64,000 nt of DNA, from contig NC_071334.1 of the NCBI RefSeq assembly GCF_027744825.2, forward strand, positions 39,471,437 through 39,535,436. The letters run 5' to 3'. Below, piece by piece: positions 48,438 through 60,843 of this stretch. Made by a program: the position numbers and the translations under genes. Positions within the stretch are counted from its first letter, which is position 1. Each line of letters starts with the position of its first letter. The notes below the pieces were generated by a model. The model ran no database searches. It was not told the origin of the DNA and saw only the letters and a list, made by a program, of their open reading frames with translations. The DNA comes from Synchiropus splendidus. Its lineage: Eukaryota; Chordata; Actinopteri; Syngnathiformes; Callionymidae.

Positions 48438-49565
48438 GTGGGTTTCGGTACGCCAAACATAAAAGTGTATATAACTATCGAAAAACACTTCAGACAGCTA
48501 AGATTTCATGTGCAACTACTAGAAAGACCCTTTATGCTATAGTGGGAGGTTAAAATTTCATGTTCTGAAGCTTCCCTGAAAAGTTATGGCACAATGCACA
48601 AAAACGCTTTTCAGCCTGAGATAAGGTGGGTTTCGGAACGCCAAACATAAAAGTGTTAATAACTTTCGAAAAACACTTGAGACAGCTTAGATTTGATGTG
48701 CACCTACTAGAAAGACCCTTTCTGCTATAGTGGGAGGTTAAAATTTCATGTTCTGAAGCTTCCCTGAAAACTTATGGGACAATGCACAAAAACGCTTTTC
48801 AGCCTGAGATAAGGTGGGTTTCGGAACGCCAAACATAAAAGTGTTGATAACTTTCGAAAAACACTTCCGACAGCTTAGATTTGATGTGCACCTACTAGAT
48901 AGACCCTTTCTGCTATAGTGGGAGGTTAAAATTTCATGTTCTGAAGCTTCCCTGAAAAGTTATAGCACAATGCACAAAAACGCTTCTCAGCCTGAGATAA
49001 GGTGGGTTTCGGAACGCCAAACATAAAAGTGTTGATAACTTTCGAAAAACACTTCAGACAGCTTAGATTTGGTGTGCAACTACTAGAAAGACCCTTTCTG
49101 CTATAGTGGGAGGTTAAAATTTCATGTTCTGAAGCTTCCCTGAAAAGTTATGGCACAATGCGTAAAAACGCTTTTCGGCCTGAGATAAGGTGGGTTTCGG
49201 AACGCCAAACATAAAAGTGTTGATAACTTTCGAAAAACACTTCAGACAACTTAGATTTGATGTGCACCTACTAGAATGACGCTTTCTGCTATAGTGGGAG
49301 GTTAAAATTTCATGTTCTGAAACTTCCCTGAAAAGTTATGGCACAATGCACAAAAACGCTTTTCAGCCTGAGATAAGGTGGGTTTCGGAACGCCAAACAT
49401 AAAAGTGTTGATAACTTTCGAAAAACACTTCCGACAGCTTAGATTTGATGTGCACCTACTAGAAAGACCCTTTCTGCTATAGTGGGAGGTTAAAATTTCA
49501 TGTTCTGAAGCTTCCCTGGAAAGTTATGGCACAATGCACAAAAACGCTTTTCAGCCTGAGATAAG
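48438..49565. repeat. T-V-W-R-Z cassette, copy 3
   Basis: Same order as 42798. Private changes: gtgtatataac and tttcatgtgc in T, ctagaatgacgc in Z. It shares gcttctcag with copy 2, so these two are close relatives. Confidence 0.84.
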
Positions 49566-50505
49566 GTGGGTTTCGGAACGCCAAACATAAAAGTGTTGAT
49601 AACTTTCGAAAAACACTTCAGACAGCTTAGATTTGATGTGCACCTACTAGAAAGACCCTTTCTGCTATAGTGGGAGGTTAAAATTTCATGTTCTGAAGCT
49701 TCCCTGGAAAGTTATGGCACAATGCACAAAAACGCTTTTCAGCCTGAGATAAGGTGGGTTTCGGAACGCCAAACATAAAAGTGTTGATAACTTTCGAAAA
49801 ACATTTCAGACAGCTTAGATTTGATGTGCAACTACTAGAAAGACCCTTTCTGCTATAGTGGGAGGTTAAAATTTCATGTTCTGAAGCTTCCCTGAAAAGT
49901 TATGGGACAATGCGTAAAAACGCTTTTCAGCCAGAGATAAGGTGGGTTTCGGAACGCCAAACACTAAAGTGTTAATAACTTTCGAAAAACACTTCAGACA
50001 GCTTAGATTTGATGTGCAACTACTAGAAAGACCCTTTCTGCTATAGTGGGAGGCTAAAATTTCATATTCTGAAGCTTCCCTGAAAAGTTATGGCACAATG
50101 CACAAAAACGCTTTTTAGCCTTAGATAAGGTGGGTTTCGGAACGCCAAACATAAAAGTGTTAATAACTATCGAAAAACACTTCAGACAGCTAAGATTTTA
50201 TGTGCAACTACTAGAAAGACCCTTTATGCTATAGTGGGAGGTTAAAATTTCATGTTCTGAAGCTTCCCTGAAAAGTTATGGCACAATGCACAAAAACGCT
50301 TTTCAGCCTGAGATAAGGTGGGTTTCGGAACGCCAAACATAAAAGTGTTAACAACTTTCGAAAAACACTTCAGACAGCTTAGATTTGATGTGCAACTACT
50401 AGAAAGACCCTTTCTGCTATAGTGGGACGCTAAAATTTCATATTCTGAAGCTTCCCTGAAAAGTTATGGCACAATGCACAAAAACGCTTTTCAGCCTTAG
50501 ATAAG
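49566..50505. repeat. Five monomers between cassettes 3 and 4
   Basis: ctggaaag monomer; acatttc with gggac and cagccag; Q-P with ctttttagccttag; T; gttaacaac with gggacgc and P. The gttaacaac marker appears only between about 48 and 52.5 kb. Confidence 0.78.
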
Positions 50506-51633
50506 GTGGGTTTCGGAACGCCAAACATAAAAGTGTTAATAACTATCGAAAAACACTTCAGACAGCTAAGATTTTATGTGCAACTACTAGAAAGACCCTT
50601 TATGCTATAGTGGGAGGTTAAAATTTCATGTTCTGAAGCTTCCCTGAAAAGTTATGGCACAATGCACAAAAACGCTTTTCAGCCTGAGATAAGGTGGGTT
50701 TCGGAACGCCAAACATAAAAGTGTTAACAACTTTCGAAAAACACTTGAGACAGCTTAGATTTGATGTGCACCTACTAGAAAGACCCTTTCTGCTATAGTG
50801 GGAGGTTAAAATTTCATGTTCTGAAGCTTCCCTGAAAACTTATGGGACAATGCACAAAAACGCTTTTCAGCCTGAGATAAGGTGGGTTTCGGAACGCCAA
50901 ACATAAAAGTGTTGATAACTTTCGAAAAACACTTCCGACAGCTTAGATTTGATGTGCACCTACTAGATAGACCCTTTCTGCTACAGTGGGAGGTTAAAAT
51001 TTCATGTTCTGAAGCTTCCCTGAAAAGTTATAGCACAATGCACAAAAACGCTTTTCAGCCTGAGATAAGGTGGGTTTCGGAACGCCAAACATAAAAGTGT
51101 TGATAACTTTCGAAAAACACTTCAGACAGCTTAGATTTGGTGTGCAACTACTAGAAAGACCCTTTCTGCTATAGTGGGAGGTTAAAATTTCATGTTCTGA
51201 AGCTTCCCTGAAAAGTTATGGCACAATGCGTAAAAACGCTTTTCGGCCTGAGATAAGGTGGGTTTCGGAACGCCAAACATAAAAGTGTTGATAACTTTCG
51301 AAAAACACTTCAGACAACTTAGATTTGATGTACACCTACTAGAAAGACGCTTTCTGCTATAGTGGGAGGTTAAAATTTCATGTTCTGAAACTTCCCTGAA
51401 AAGTTATGGCACAATGCACAAAAACGCTTTTCAGCCTGAGATAAGGTGGGTTTCGGAACGCCAAACATAAAAGTGTTGATAACTTTCGAAAAACACTTCC
51501 GACAGCTTAGATTTGATGTGCACCTACTAGAAAGACCCTTTCTGCTATAGTTGGAGGTTAAAATTTCATGTTCTGAAGCTTCCCTGAAAAGTTATGGCAC
51601 AATGCACAAAAACGCTTTTCAGCCTGAGATAAG
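50506..51633. repeat. T-V-W-R-Z cassette, copy 4
   Basis: Same order, with gttaacaac in the V monomer and ctacagtggg in W near 50982, both shared with the copy at 52197 and marking a recent 9-monomer duplication. The ctacag change removes a TAG and opens a spurious forward ORF. The last monomer has atagttggagg instead of ctggaaag, so the 3' end resembles 53325 rather than the other cassette ends. Confidence 0.83.
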
Positions 51634-52196
51634 GTGGGTTTCGGAACGCCAAACATAAAAGTGTTGATAACTTTCGAAAAACACTTCAGACAGCTTAGAT
51701 TTGGTGTGCAACTACTAGAAAGACCCTTTCTGCTATAGTGGGAGGTTAAAATTTCATGTTCTGAAGCTTCCCTGAAAAGTTATGGCACAATGCGTAAAAA
51801 CGCTTTTCGGCCTGAGATAAGGTGGGTTTCGGAACGCCAAACATAAAAGTGTTAATAACTTTCGAAAAACACTTCAGACAGCTAAGATTTTATGTGCAAC
51901 TACTAGAAAGACCCTTTATGCTATAGTGGGAGGTTAAAATTTCATGTTCTGAAGCTTCCCTGAAAAGTTATGGCACAATGCACAAAAACGCTTTTCAGCC
52001 TGAGATAAGGTGGGTTTCGGAACGCCAAACATAAAAGTGTTAACAACTTTCGAAAAACACTTCAGACAGCTTAGATTTGATGTGCAAGTACTAGAAAGAC
52101 CCTTTCTGCTATAATGGGAGGCTAAAATTTCATATTCTGAAGCTTCCCTGAAAAGTTATGGCACAATGCAAAAAACGCTTTTCAGCCTTAGATAAG
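51634..52196. repeat. Three monomers between cassettes 4 and 5
   Basis: R with gcgtaaaa; a hybrid-looking monomer with normal actttcg but T-like tatgtgcaac and ctttatg; gttaacaac with gcaagtac, ataatggg and P, carrying a 1-bp deletion (atgcaaaaaacgc). Confidence 0.78.
52166..52178. other. 1-bp deletion, single copy
   Basis: atgcacaaaaacgc reads atgcaaaaaacgc, shortening this monomer to 187 bp. No second copy was seen. Confidence 0.85.
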
Positions 52197-53324
52197 GTGG
52201 GTTTCGGAACGCCAAACATAAAAGTGTTAATAACTATCGAAAAACACTTCAGACAGCTAAGATTTTATGTGCAACTACTAGAAAGACCCTTTATGCTATA
52301 GTGGGAGGTTAAAATTTCATGTTCTGAAGCTTCCCTGAAAAGTTATGGCACAATGCACAAAAACGCTTTTCAGCCTGAGATAAGGTGGGTTTCGGAACGC
52401 CAAACATAAAAGTGTTAACAACTTTCGAAAAACACTTGAGACAGCTTAGATTTGATGTGCACCTACTAGAAAGACCCTTTCTGCTATAGTGGGAGGTTAA
52501 AATTTCATGTTCTGAAGCTTCCCTGAAAACTTATGGGACAATGCACAAAAACGCTTTTCAGCCTGAGATAAGGTGGGTTTCGGAACGCCAAACATAAAAG
52601 TGTTGATAACTTTCGAAAAACACTTCCGACAGCTTAGATTTGATGTGCACCTACTAGATAGACCCTTTCTGCTACAGTGGGAGGTTAAAATTTCATGTTC
52701 TGAAGCTTCCCTGAAAAGTTATAGCACAATGCACAAAAACGCTTTTCAACCTGAGATAAGGTGGGTTTCGGAACGCCAAACATAAAAGTGTTGATAACTT
52801 TCGAAAAACACTTCAGACAGCTTAGATTTGGTGTGCAACTACTAGAAAGACCCTTTCTGCTATAGTGGGAGGTTAAAATTTCATGTTCTGAAGCTTCCCT
52901 GAAAAGTTATGGCACAATGCGTAAAAACGCTTTTCGGCCTGAGATAAGGTGGGTTTCGGAACGCCAAACATAAAAGTGTTGATAACTTTCGAAAAACACT
53001 TCAGACAACTTAGATTTGATGTGCACCTACTAGAAAGACGCTTTCTGCTATAGTGGGAGGTTAAAATTTCATGTTCTGAAACTTCCCTGAAAAGTTATGG
53101 CACAATGCACAAAAACGCTTTTCAGCCTGAGATAAGGTGGGTTTCGGAACGCCAAACATAAAAGTGTTGATAACTTTCGAAAAACACTTCCGACAGCTTA
53201 GATTTGATGTGCACCTACTAGAAAGACCCTTTCTGCTATAGTGGGAGGTTAAAATTTCATGTTCTGAAGCTTCCCTGGAAAGTTATGGCACAATGCACAA
53301 AAACGCTTTTCAGCTTGAGATAAG
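52197..53324. repeat. T-V-W-R-Z cassette, copy 5
   Basis: Shares ctacagtggg in W and gttaacaac in V with copy 4. The spurious 70-codon forward frame in W (52573) encodes the same peptide as that at 50882, 1691 bp upstream. The last monomer has ctggaaag and cagcttgag, shared with 58212 and 59340. Confidence 0.85.
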
Positions 53325-54076
53325 GTGGGTTTCGGAACGCCAAACATAAAAGTGTTGATAACTTTCGAAAAACACTTCAGACAGCTTAGATTTGATGTGC
53401 ACCTACTAGAAAGAACCTTTCTGCTATAGTTGGAGGTTAAAATTTCATGTTCTGAAGCTTCCCTGAAAAGTTATGGCACAATGCACAAAAACGCTTTTCA
53501 GCCTGAGATAAGGTGGGTTTCGGAACGCCAAACATAAAAGTGTTGATAACTTTCGAAAAACACTTCAGACAGCTTAGATTTGGTGTGCAACTACTAGAAA
53601 GACCCTTTCTGCTATAGTGGGAGGTTAAAATTTCATGTTCTGAAGCTTCCCTGAAAAGTTATGGCACAATGCACAAAAACGCTTTTCGGCCTGAGATAAG
53701 GTGGGTTTCGGAACGCCAAACATAAAAGTGTTAATAACTTTCGAAAAACACTTCAGACAGCTTAGATTTGATGTGCACCTACTAGAAAGGCCCTTTCTGC
53801 TATAGTGGGAGGTTAAAATTTCATGTTCTGAAGCTTCCCGGAAAAGTTATGGCACAATGCGTAAAAACGCTTTTCAGCCTGAGATAAGGTGGGTTTCGGA
53901 ACGCCAAACATAAAAGTGTTGATAACTTTCGAAAAACACTTCAGACAGCTTAGATTTGATGTGCAACTACTAGAAAGACCCTTTCTGCTATAGTGGGAGG
54001 CAATAATTTCATGTTCTGAAGCTTCCCTGAAAAGTTATGGCACAATGCACAAAAACGCTTTTCAGCCTGAGATAAG
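53325..54076. repeat. 4-monomer segment, paralog of 60092-60843
   Basis: atagttggagg monomer; R with cggcc; gcacc with aaaggccc, cttcccgg and gcgtaaaa; F. All four recur 6767 bp downstream (36 monomers minus one base). The rare cttcccgg is diagnostic. Confidence 0.87.
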
Positions 54077-54452
54077 GTGGGTTTCGGAACGCCAAACATA
54101 AAAGTGTTGATAACTTTCGAAAAACACTTCAGACAGCTTAGATTTGATGTGCACCTACTAGAAAGACCCTTTCTGCTATAGTGGGAGGTTAAAATTTCAT
54201 GTTCTGAAGCTTCCCTGAAAAGTTATGCCACAATGCACAAAAATGCTTTTCAGCCAGAGATAAGGTGGGTTTCGGAACGCCAAAAATAAAAGTGTTGATA
54301 ACTTTCGAAAAACATTTCAGACAGCTTAGATTTGATGTGCAACTACTAGAAAGACCCTTTCTGCTATAGTGGGAGGTTAAAATTTCATGTTCTGAAGCTT
54401 CCCTGAAAAGTTATGGCACAATGCACAAAAACGCTTTTCAGCGTGAGATAAG
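54077..54452. repeat. G-H pair, collapsed to one monomer in the paralog
   Basis: A normal G-H pair with the linked patch, ending in cagcgtgag. In the paralogous region the pair is replaced by a single monomer at 60844-61031 that begins like G and ends like H. Confidence 0.83.
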
Positions 54453-56895
54453 GTGGGTTTCGGAACGCCAAACATAAAAGTGTTAATAACTTTCGAAAAA
54501 CACTTCAGACAGCTAAGATTTTATATGCCACTACTAGAAAGACTCTTTCTGCTATAGTGGGACGTTAAAATTTCATGTTCTGAAGCTTCCCTGAAAAGTT
54601 ATGGCCCAATGCACAAAAACGCTTTTCAGCCTGAGATAAGGTGGGTTTCGGAACGCCAAACATAAAAGTGTTGATAACTTTCGAAAAACACTTCAGACAG
54701 CTTAGATTAGATGTGCAACTACTAGAAAGACCCTTTCTGCTATAGTGGGACGTTCAAATTTCATGTTCTGAAGCTTCCCTGAAAAGTTATGCCACAATGC
54801 ACAAAAACGCTTTTCAGCCTGAGATAAGGTGGGTTTCGGAACGCCAGACATAAAAGTGTTGATAACTTTCGAAAAACACTTCAGACAGCTTAGATTTGAT
54901 GTGCAACTACTAGAAAGGCCCTTTCTGCTATAGTGGGAGGTTAAAATTTCATGTTCTGAAGCTTCCCTGAAAAGTTATGGCACAATGCGTAAAAACGCTT
55001 TTCAGCCTGAGATAAGGTGGGTTTCGGAACGCCAAACATAAAAGTGTTAATAACTTTCGAAAAACACTTCAGACAGCTTAGATTTGATGTGCAACTACTA
55101 GAAAGACCCTTTCTGCTATAGTGGGAGGCTAAAATTTCATATTCTGAAGCTTCCCTGAAAAGTTATGGCACAATGCACAAAATCCCTTTTCAGCCTGAGA
55201 TAAGGTGGGTTTCGGAACGCCAAACATAAAAGTGTTGATAACTTTCGAAAAACACTTCAGACAGCTTAGATTTGATGTGTACCTACTAGAAAGGCCCTTT
55301 CTGCTATAGTGGGAGGTTAAAATTTCATGTTCTGAAGCTTCCCTGAAAAGTTATGGCACAATGCGTAAAAACGCTTTTCAGCCTGAGATAAGGTGGGTTT
55401 CGGAACGCCAAACATAAAAGTGTTAATAACTATCGAAAAACACTTCAGACAGCTAAGATTTTATGTGCAACTACTAGAAAGACCCTTTATGCTACAGTGG
55501 GAGGTTAAAATTTCATGTTCTGAAGCTTCCCTGAAAAGTTATGGCACAATGCACAAAAACGCTTTTCAGCCTGAGATAAGGTGGGTTTCGGAACGCCAAA
55601 CATAAAAGTGTTAATAACTTTCGAAAAACACTTCAGACAGCTTAGATTTGATGTGCACCTACTAGAAAGACCCTTTCTGCTATAGTGGGAGGTTAAAATT
55701 TCATGTTCTGAAGCTTCCCTGAAAAGTTATGGCACAATGCACAAAAACGCTTTTCAGCCTGAGATAAGGTGGGTTTCGGAACGCCAAACATAAAAGTGTT
55801 GATAACTTTCGAAAAACACTTCAGACAGCTTAGATTTGATGTGCACCTACTAGAAAGACCCTTTCTGCTATAGTGGGAGGTTAAAATTTCATGTTCTGAA
55901 GCTTCCCTGAAAAGTTATGGCACAATGCACAAAAACGCTTTTCAGCCTGAGATAAGGTGGGTTTCGGAACGCCAAACATAAAAGTGTTGATAACTTTCGA
56001 AAAACACTTCAGACAGCTTAGATTTGGTGTGCAACTACTAGAAAGACCCTTTCTGCTATAGTGGGAGGTTAAAATTTCATGTTCTGAAGCTTCCCTGAAA
56101 AGTTATGGCACAATGCACAAAAACGCTTTTCAGCGTGAGATAAGGTGGGTTTCGGAACGCCAAACATAAAAGTGTTGATAACTTTCGAAAAACACTTCAG
56201 ACAGCTAAGATTTTATATGCCACTACTAGAAAGACCCTTTCTGCTATAGTGGGAGGTTAAAATTTCATGTTCTGAAGCTTCCCTGAAAAGTTATGGCACA
56301 ATGCACAAAAACGCTTTTCGCCTGAGATAAGGTGGGTTTCGGAACGCCAAACATTAAAGTGTTGATAACTTTCGAAAAACACTTCAGACAGCTTAGATTT
56401 GATGTGCACCTACTAGAAAGACCCTTTCTGCTATAGTGGGAGGCTAAAATTTCATTTTCTGAAGCTTCCCTGAAAAGTAATGGCACAATGCGTAAAAACG
56501 CTTTTCAGCCTGAGATAAGGTGGGTTTCGGAACGCCAAACATAAAAGTGTTAATAACTTTCGAAAAACACTTCAGACAGCTTAGATTTGATGTGCAACTA
56601 CTAGAAAGACCCTTTCTGCTATAGTGGGAGGTTAAAATTTCATGTTCTGAAGCTTCCCTGAAAAGTTATGGCACAATGCACAAAAACGCTTTTCAGCCTG
56701 AGATAAGGTGGGTTTCGGAACGCCAAACATAAAAGTGTTGATAACTTTCGAAAAACACTTCAGACAGCTTAGATTTGATGTGTACCTACTAGAAAGGCCC
56801 TTTCTGCTATAGTGGGAGGTTAAAATTTCATGTTCTGAAGCTTCCCTGAAAAGTTATGGCACAATGCGTAAAAACGCTTTTCAGCCTGAGATAAG
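54453..56895. repeat. 13-monomer segment, paralog of 61032-63474
   Basis: K with gactc; E with gggacgttcaaa; aaaggccc with gcgtaaaa; P; gtgtacc; T with ctacagtggg; two gcacc; R with cagcgtgag; K-like with a deletion; acattaaag with ggct and cattttctg; plain; gtgtacc. Every step recurs 6579 bp downstream until the deletion monomer, with local differences such as gcacc versus gcaac at 55581/62160. Private changes: ggcccaatg, cgccagac, aaaatccc, aagtaatgg. Confidence 0.87.
56312..56324. other. 1-bp deletion, shared with 62892
   Basis: cttttcagcctgag reads cttttcgcctgag. The same deletion at 62892-62904, followed in both cases by acattaaag, shows descent by duplication. Confidence 0.9.
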
Positions 56896-58211
56896 GTGGG
56901 TTTCGGAACGCCAAACATAAAAGTGTTGATAACTTTCGAAAAACACTTCAGACAGCTTAGATTTGATGTATACCTACTAGAAAGGCCCTTTCTGCTATAG
57001 TGGGAGGTTAAAATTTCATGTTCTGAAGCTTCCCTGAAAAGTTATGGCACAATGCGTAAAAACGCTTTTCAGCCTGAGATAAGGTGGGTTTCGGAACGCC
57101 AAACATAAAAGTGTTAATAACTATCGAAAAACACTTCAGACAGCTAAGATTTCATGTGCAACTACTAGAAAGACCCTTTCTGCTATAGTGGGAGGTTAAA
57201 ATTTCATGTTCTGAAGCTTCCCTGAAAAGTTATGGCACAATGCACAAAAACGCTTTTCAGCCTGAGATAAGGTGGGTTTCGGAACGCCAAACATAAAAGT
57301 GTTGATAACTTTAGAAAAACACTTCCGACAGCTTAGATTTGATGTGCACCTACTAGAAAGACCCTTTCTGCTATAGTGGGACGTTAAAATTTCATGTTCT
57401 GAAGCTTCCCTGAAAAGTTATGGCACAATGCACAAAAACGCTTTTCAGCCTGAGATAAGGTGGGTTTCGGAACGCCAAACATAAAAGTGTTGATAACTTT
57501 CGAAAAACACTTCAGACAGCTTAGATTTGATGTGCAACTACTAGAAAGACCCTTTCTGCTATAGTGGGAGGTTAAAATTTTATGTTCTGAAGCTTCCCTG
57601 AAAAGTTATGGCACAATGCGTAAAAACGCTTTTCAGCCTGAGATAAGGTGGGTTTCGGAACGCCAAACATAAAGGTGTTAATAACTATCGAAAAACACTT
57701 CAGAGAGCTAAGATTTTATGTGCAACTACTAGAAAGACCCTTTATGCTATAGTGGGAGGTTAAAATTTCATGTTCTGAAGCTTCCCTGAAAAGTTATGGC
57801 ACAATGCACAAAAACGCGTTTCAGCCTGAGATATGGTGGGTTTCGGAACGCCAAACATAAAAGTGTTAATAACTTTCGAAAAACACTTGAGGCAGCTTAG
57901 ATTTGATGTGCACCTACTAGAAAGACCCTTTCTGCTATAGTGGGAGGTTAAAATTTCATGTTCTGAAGCTTCCCTGAAAAGTTATGGCACAATGCACAAA
58001 AACGCTTTTCAGCCTGAGATAAGGTGGGTTTCGGAACGCCAAACATAAAAGTGTTGATAACTTTCGAAAAACACTACCGACAGCTTAGATTTGATGTGCA
58101 CCTACTAGAAAGACCCTTTCTGCTATAGTGGGAGGTTAAAATTTCATGTTCTGAAGCTTCCATGAAAAGTTATGGCACAATGCACAAAAACGCTTTTCAG
58201 CCTGAGATAAG
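56896..58211. repeat. Seven monomers with T-cassette, absent from the paralog
   Basis: gatgtatacc; actatcg with tttcatgtgc; then the T-cassette order from 57272 (actttag; attttatg; cagagagc with ctttatg; cttgaggc; ctaccgac with cttccatg). The paralog jumps from the gtgtacc monomer (63287) directly to the ctaccgac monomer (63475), so the intervening monomers are missing there. Confidence 0.82.
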
Positions 58212-59339
58212 GTGGGTTTCGGAACGCCAAACATAAAAGTGTTAATAACTATCGAAAAACACTTCAGACAGCTAAGATTTTATGTGCAACTACTAGAAAG
58301 ACCCTTTATGCTATAGTGGGAGGTTAAAATTTCATGTTCTGAAGCTTCCCTGAAAAGTTATGGCACAATGCACAAAAACGCTTTTCAGCCTGAGATAAGG
58401 TGGGTTTCGGAACGCCAAACATAAAAGTGTTAATAACTTTCGAAAAACACTTGAGACAGCTTAGATTTGATGTGCACCTACTAGAAAGACCCTTTCTGCT
58501 ATAGTGGGAGGTTAAAATTTCATGTTCTGAAGCTTCCCTGAAAACTTATGGGACAATGCACAAAAACGCTTTTCAGCCTGAGATAAGGTGGGTTTCGGAA
58601 CGCCAAACATAAAAGTGTTGATAACTTTCGAAAAACACTTCCGACAGCTTAGATTTGATGTGCACCTACTAGATAGACCCTTCCTGCTATAGTGGGAGGT
58701 TAAAATTTCATGTTCTGAAGCTTCCCTGAAAAGTTATAGCACAATGCACAAAAACGCTTTTCAGCCGGAGATAAGGTGGGTTTCGGAACGCCAAACATAA
58801 AAGTGTTGATAACTTTCGAAAAACACTTCAGACAGCTTAGATTTGGTGTGCAACTACTAGAAAGACCCTTTCTGCTATAGTGGGAGGTTAAAATTTCATG
58901 TTCTGAAGCTTCCCTGAAAAGTTATGGCACAATGCGTAAAAACGCTTTTCGGCCTGAGATAAGGTGGGTTTCGGAACGCCAAACATAAAAGTGTTGATAA
59001 CTTTCGAAAAACACTTCAGACAACTTAGATTTGATGTGCACCTACTAGAAAGACGCTTTCTGCTATAGTGGGAGGTTAAAATTTCATGTTCTGAAACTTC
59101 CCTGAAAAGTTATGGCACAATGCACAAAAACGCTTTTCAGCCTGAGATAAGGTGGGTTTCGGAACGCCAAACATAAAAGTGTTGATAACTTTCGAAAAAC
59201 ACTTCCGACAGCTTAGATTTGATGTGCACCTACTAGAAAGACCCTTTCTGCTATAGTGGGAGGTTAAAATTTCATGTTCTGAAGCTTCCCTGGAAAGTTA
59301 TGGCACAATGCACAAAAACGCTTTTCAGCTTGAGATAAG
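58212..59339. repeat. T-V-W-R-Z cassette, copy 6
   Basis: Same order as 52197, 32 monomers away. W carries cccttcctg and cagccggag. Its last four monomers (58588-59339) are duplicated immediately downstream. Confidence 0.85.
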
Positions 59340-60091
59340 GTGGGTTTCGGAACGCCAAACATAAAAGTGTTGATAACTTTCGAAAAACACTTCAGACAGC
59401 TTAGATTTGATGTGCACCTACTAGATAGACCCTTCCTGCTATAGTGGGAGGTTAAAATTTCATGTTCTGAAGCTTCCCTGAAAAGTTATAGCACAATGCA
59501 CAAAAACGCTTTTCAGCCTGAGATAAGGTGGGTTTCGGAACGCCAAACATAAAAGTGTTGATAACTTTCGAAAAACACTTCAGACAGCTTAGATTTGGTG
59601 TGCAACTACTAGAAAGACCCTTTCTGCTATAGTGGGAGGTTAAAATTTCATGTTCTGAAGCTTCCCTGAAAAGTTATGGCACAATGCGTAAAAACGCTTT
59701 TCGGCCTGAGATAAGGTGGGTTTCGGAACGCCAAACATAAAAGTGTTGATAACTTTCGAAAAACACTTCAGACAACTTAGATTTGATGTGCACCTACTAG
59801 AAAGACGCTTTCTGCTATAGTGGGAGGTTAAAATTTCATGTTCTGAAACTTCCCTGAAAAGTTATGGCACAATGCACAAAAACGCTTTTCAGCCTGAGAT
59901 GAGGTGGGTTTCGGAACGCCAAACATAAAAGTGTTGATAACTTTCGAAAAACACTTCCGACAGCTTAGATTTGATGTGCACCTACTAGAAAGACCCTTTC
60001 TGCTATAGTGGGAGGTTAAAATTTCATGTTCTGAAGCTTCCCTGGAAAGTTATGGCACAATGCACAAAAACGCTTTTCAGCTTGAGATAAG
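58588..60091. repeat. 4-monomer tandem duplication (2 x 752 bp)
   Basis: W-R-Z-(ctggaaag, cagcttgag) at 58588-59339 is repeated at 59340-60091. The cccttcctg variant of W is in both copies but not in the older cassettes, so the duplication followed that mutation. The first monomer of the second copy is a junction hybrid: it starts with cttcagac (like 60092) and continues with ctagatag (like 58588). Confidence 0.85.
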
Positions 60092-60843
60092 GTGGGTTTC
60101 GGAACGCCAAACATAAAAGTGTTGATAACTTTCGAAAAACACTTCAGACAGCTTAGATTTGATGTGCACCTACTAGAAAGACCCTTTCTGCTATAGTTGG
60201 AGGTTAAAATTTTATGTTCTGAAGCTTCCCTGAAAAGTTATGGCACAATGCACAAAAACGCTTTTCAGCCTGAGATAAGGTGGGTTTCGGAACGCCAAAC
60301 ATAAAAGTGTTGATAACTTTCGAAAAACACTTCAGACAGCTTAGATTTGGTGTGCAACTACTAGAAAGACCCTTTCTGCTATAGTGGGAGGTTAAAATTT
60401 CATGTTCTGAAGCTTCCCTGAAAAGTTATGGCACAATGCACAAAAACGCTTTTCGGCCTGAGATAAGGTGGGTTTCGGAACGCCAAACATAAAAGTGTTA
60501 ATAACTTTCGAAAAACACTTCAGACAGCTTAGATTTGATGTGCACCTACTAGAAAGGCCCTTTCTGCTATAGTGGGAGGTTAAAATTTCATGTTCTGAAG
60601 CTTCCCGGAAAAGTTATGGCACAATGCGTAAAAACGCTTTTCAGCCTGAGATAAGGTGGGTTTCGGAACGCCAAACATAAAAGTGTTGATAACTTTCGAA
60701 AAACACTTCAGACAGCTTAGATTTGATGTGCAACTACTAGAAAGACCCTTTCTGCTATAGTGGGAGGCAATAATTTCATGTTCTGAAGCTTCCCTGAAAA
60801 GTTATGGCACAATGCACAAAAACGCTTTTCAGCCTGAGATAAG
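60092..60843. repeat. 4-monomer segment, paralog of 53325-54076
   Basis: Same four monomers, including atagttggagg and cttcccgg. A private attttatg lies near 60209. Confidence 0.86.
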
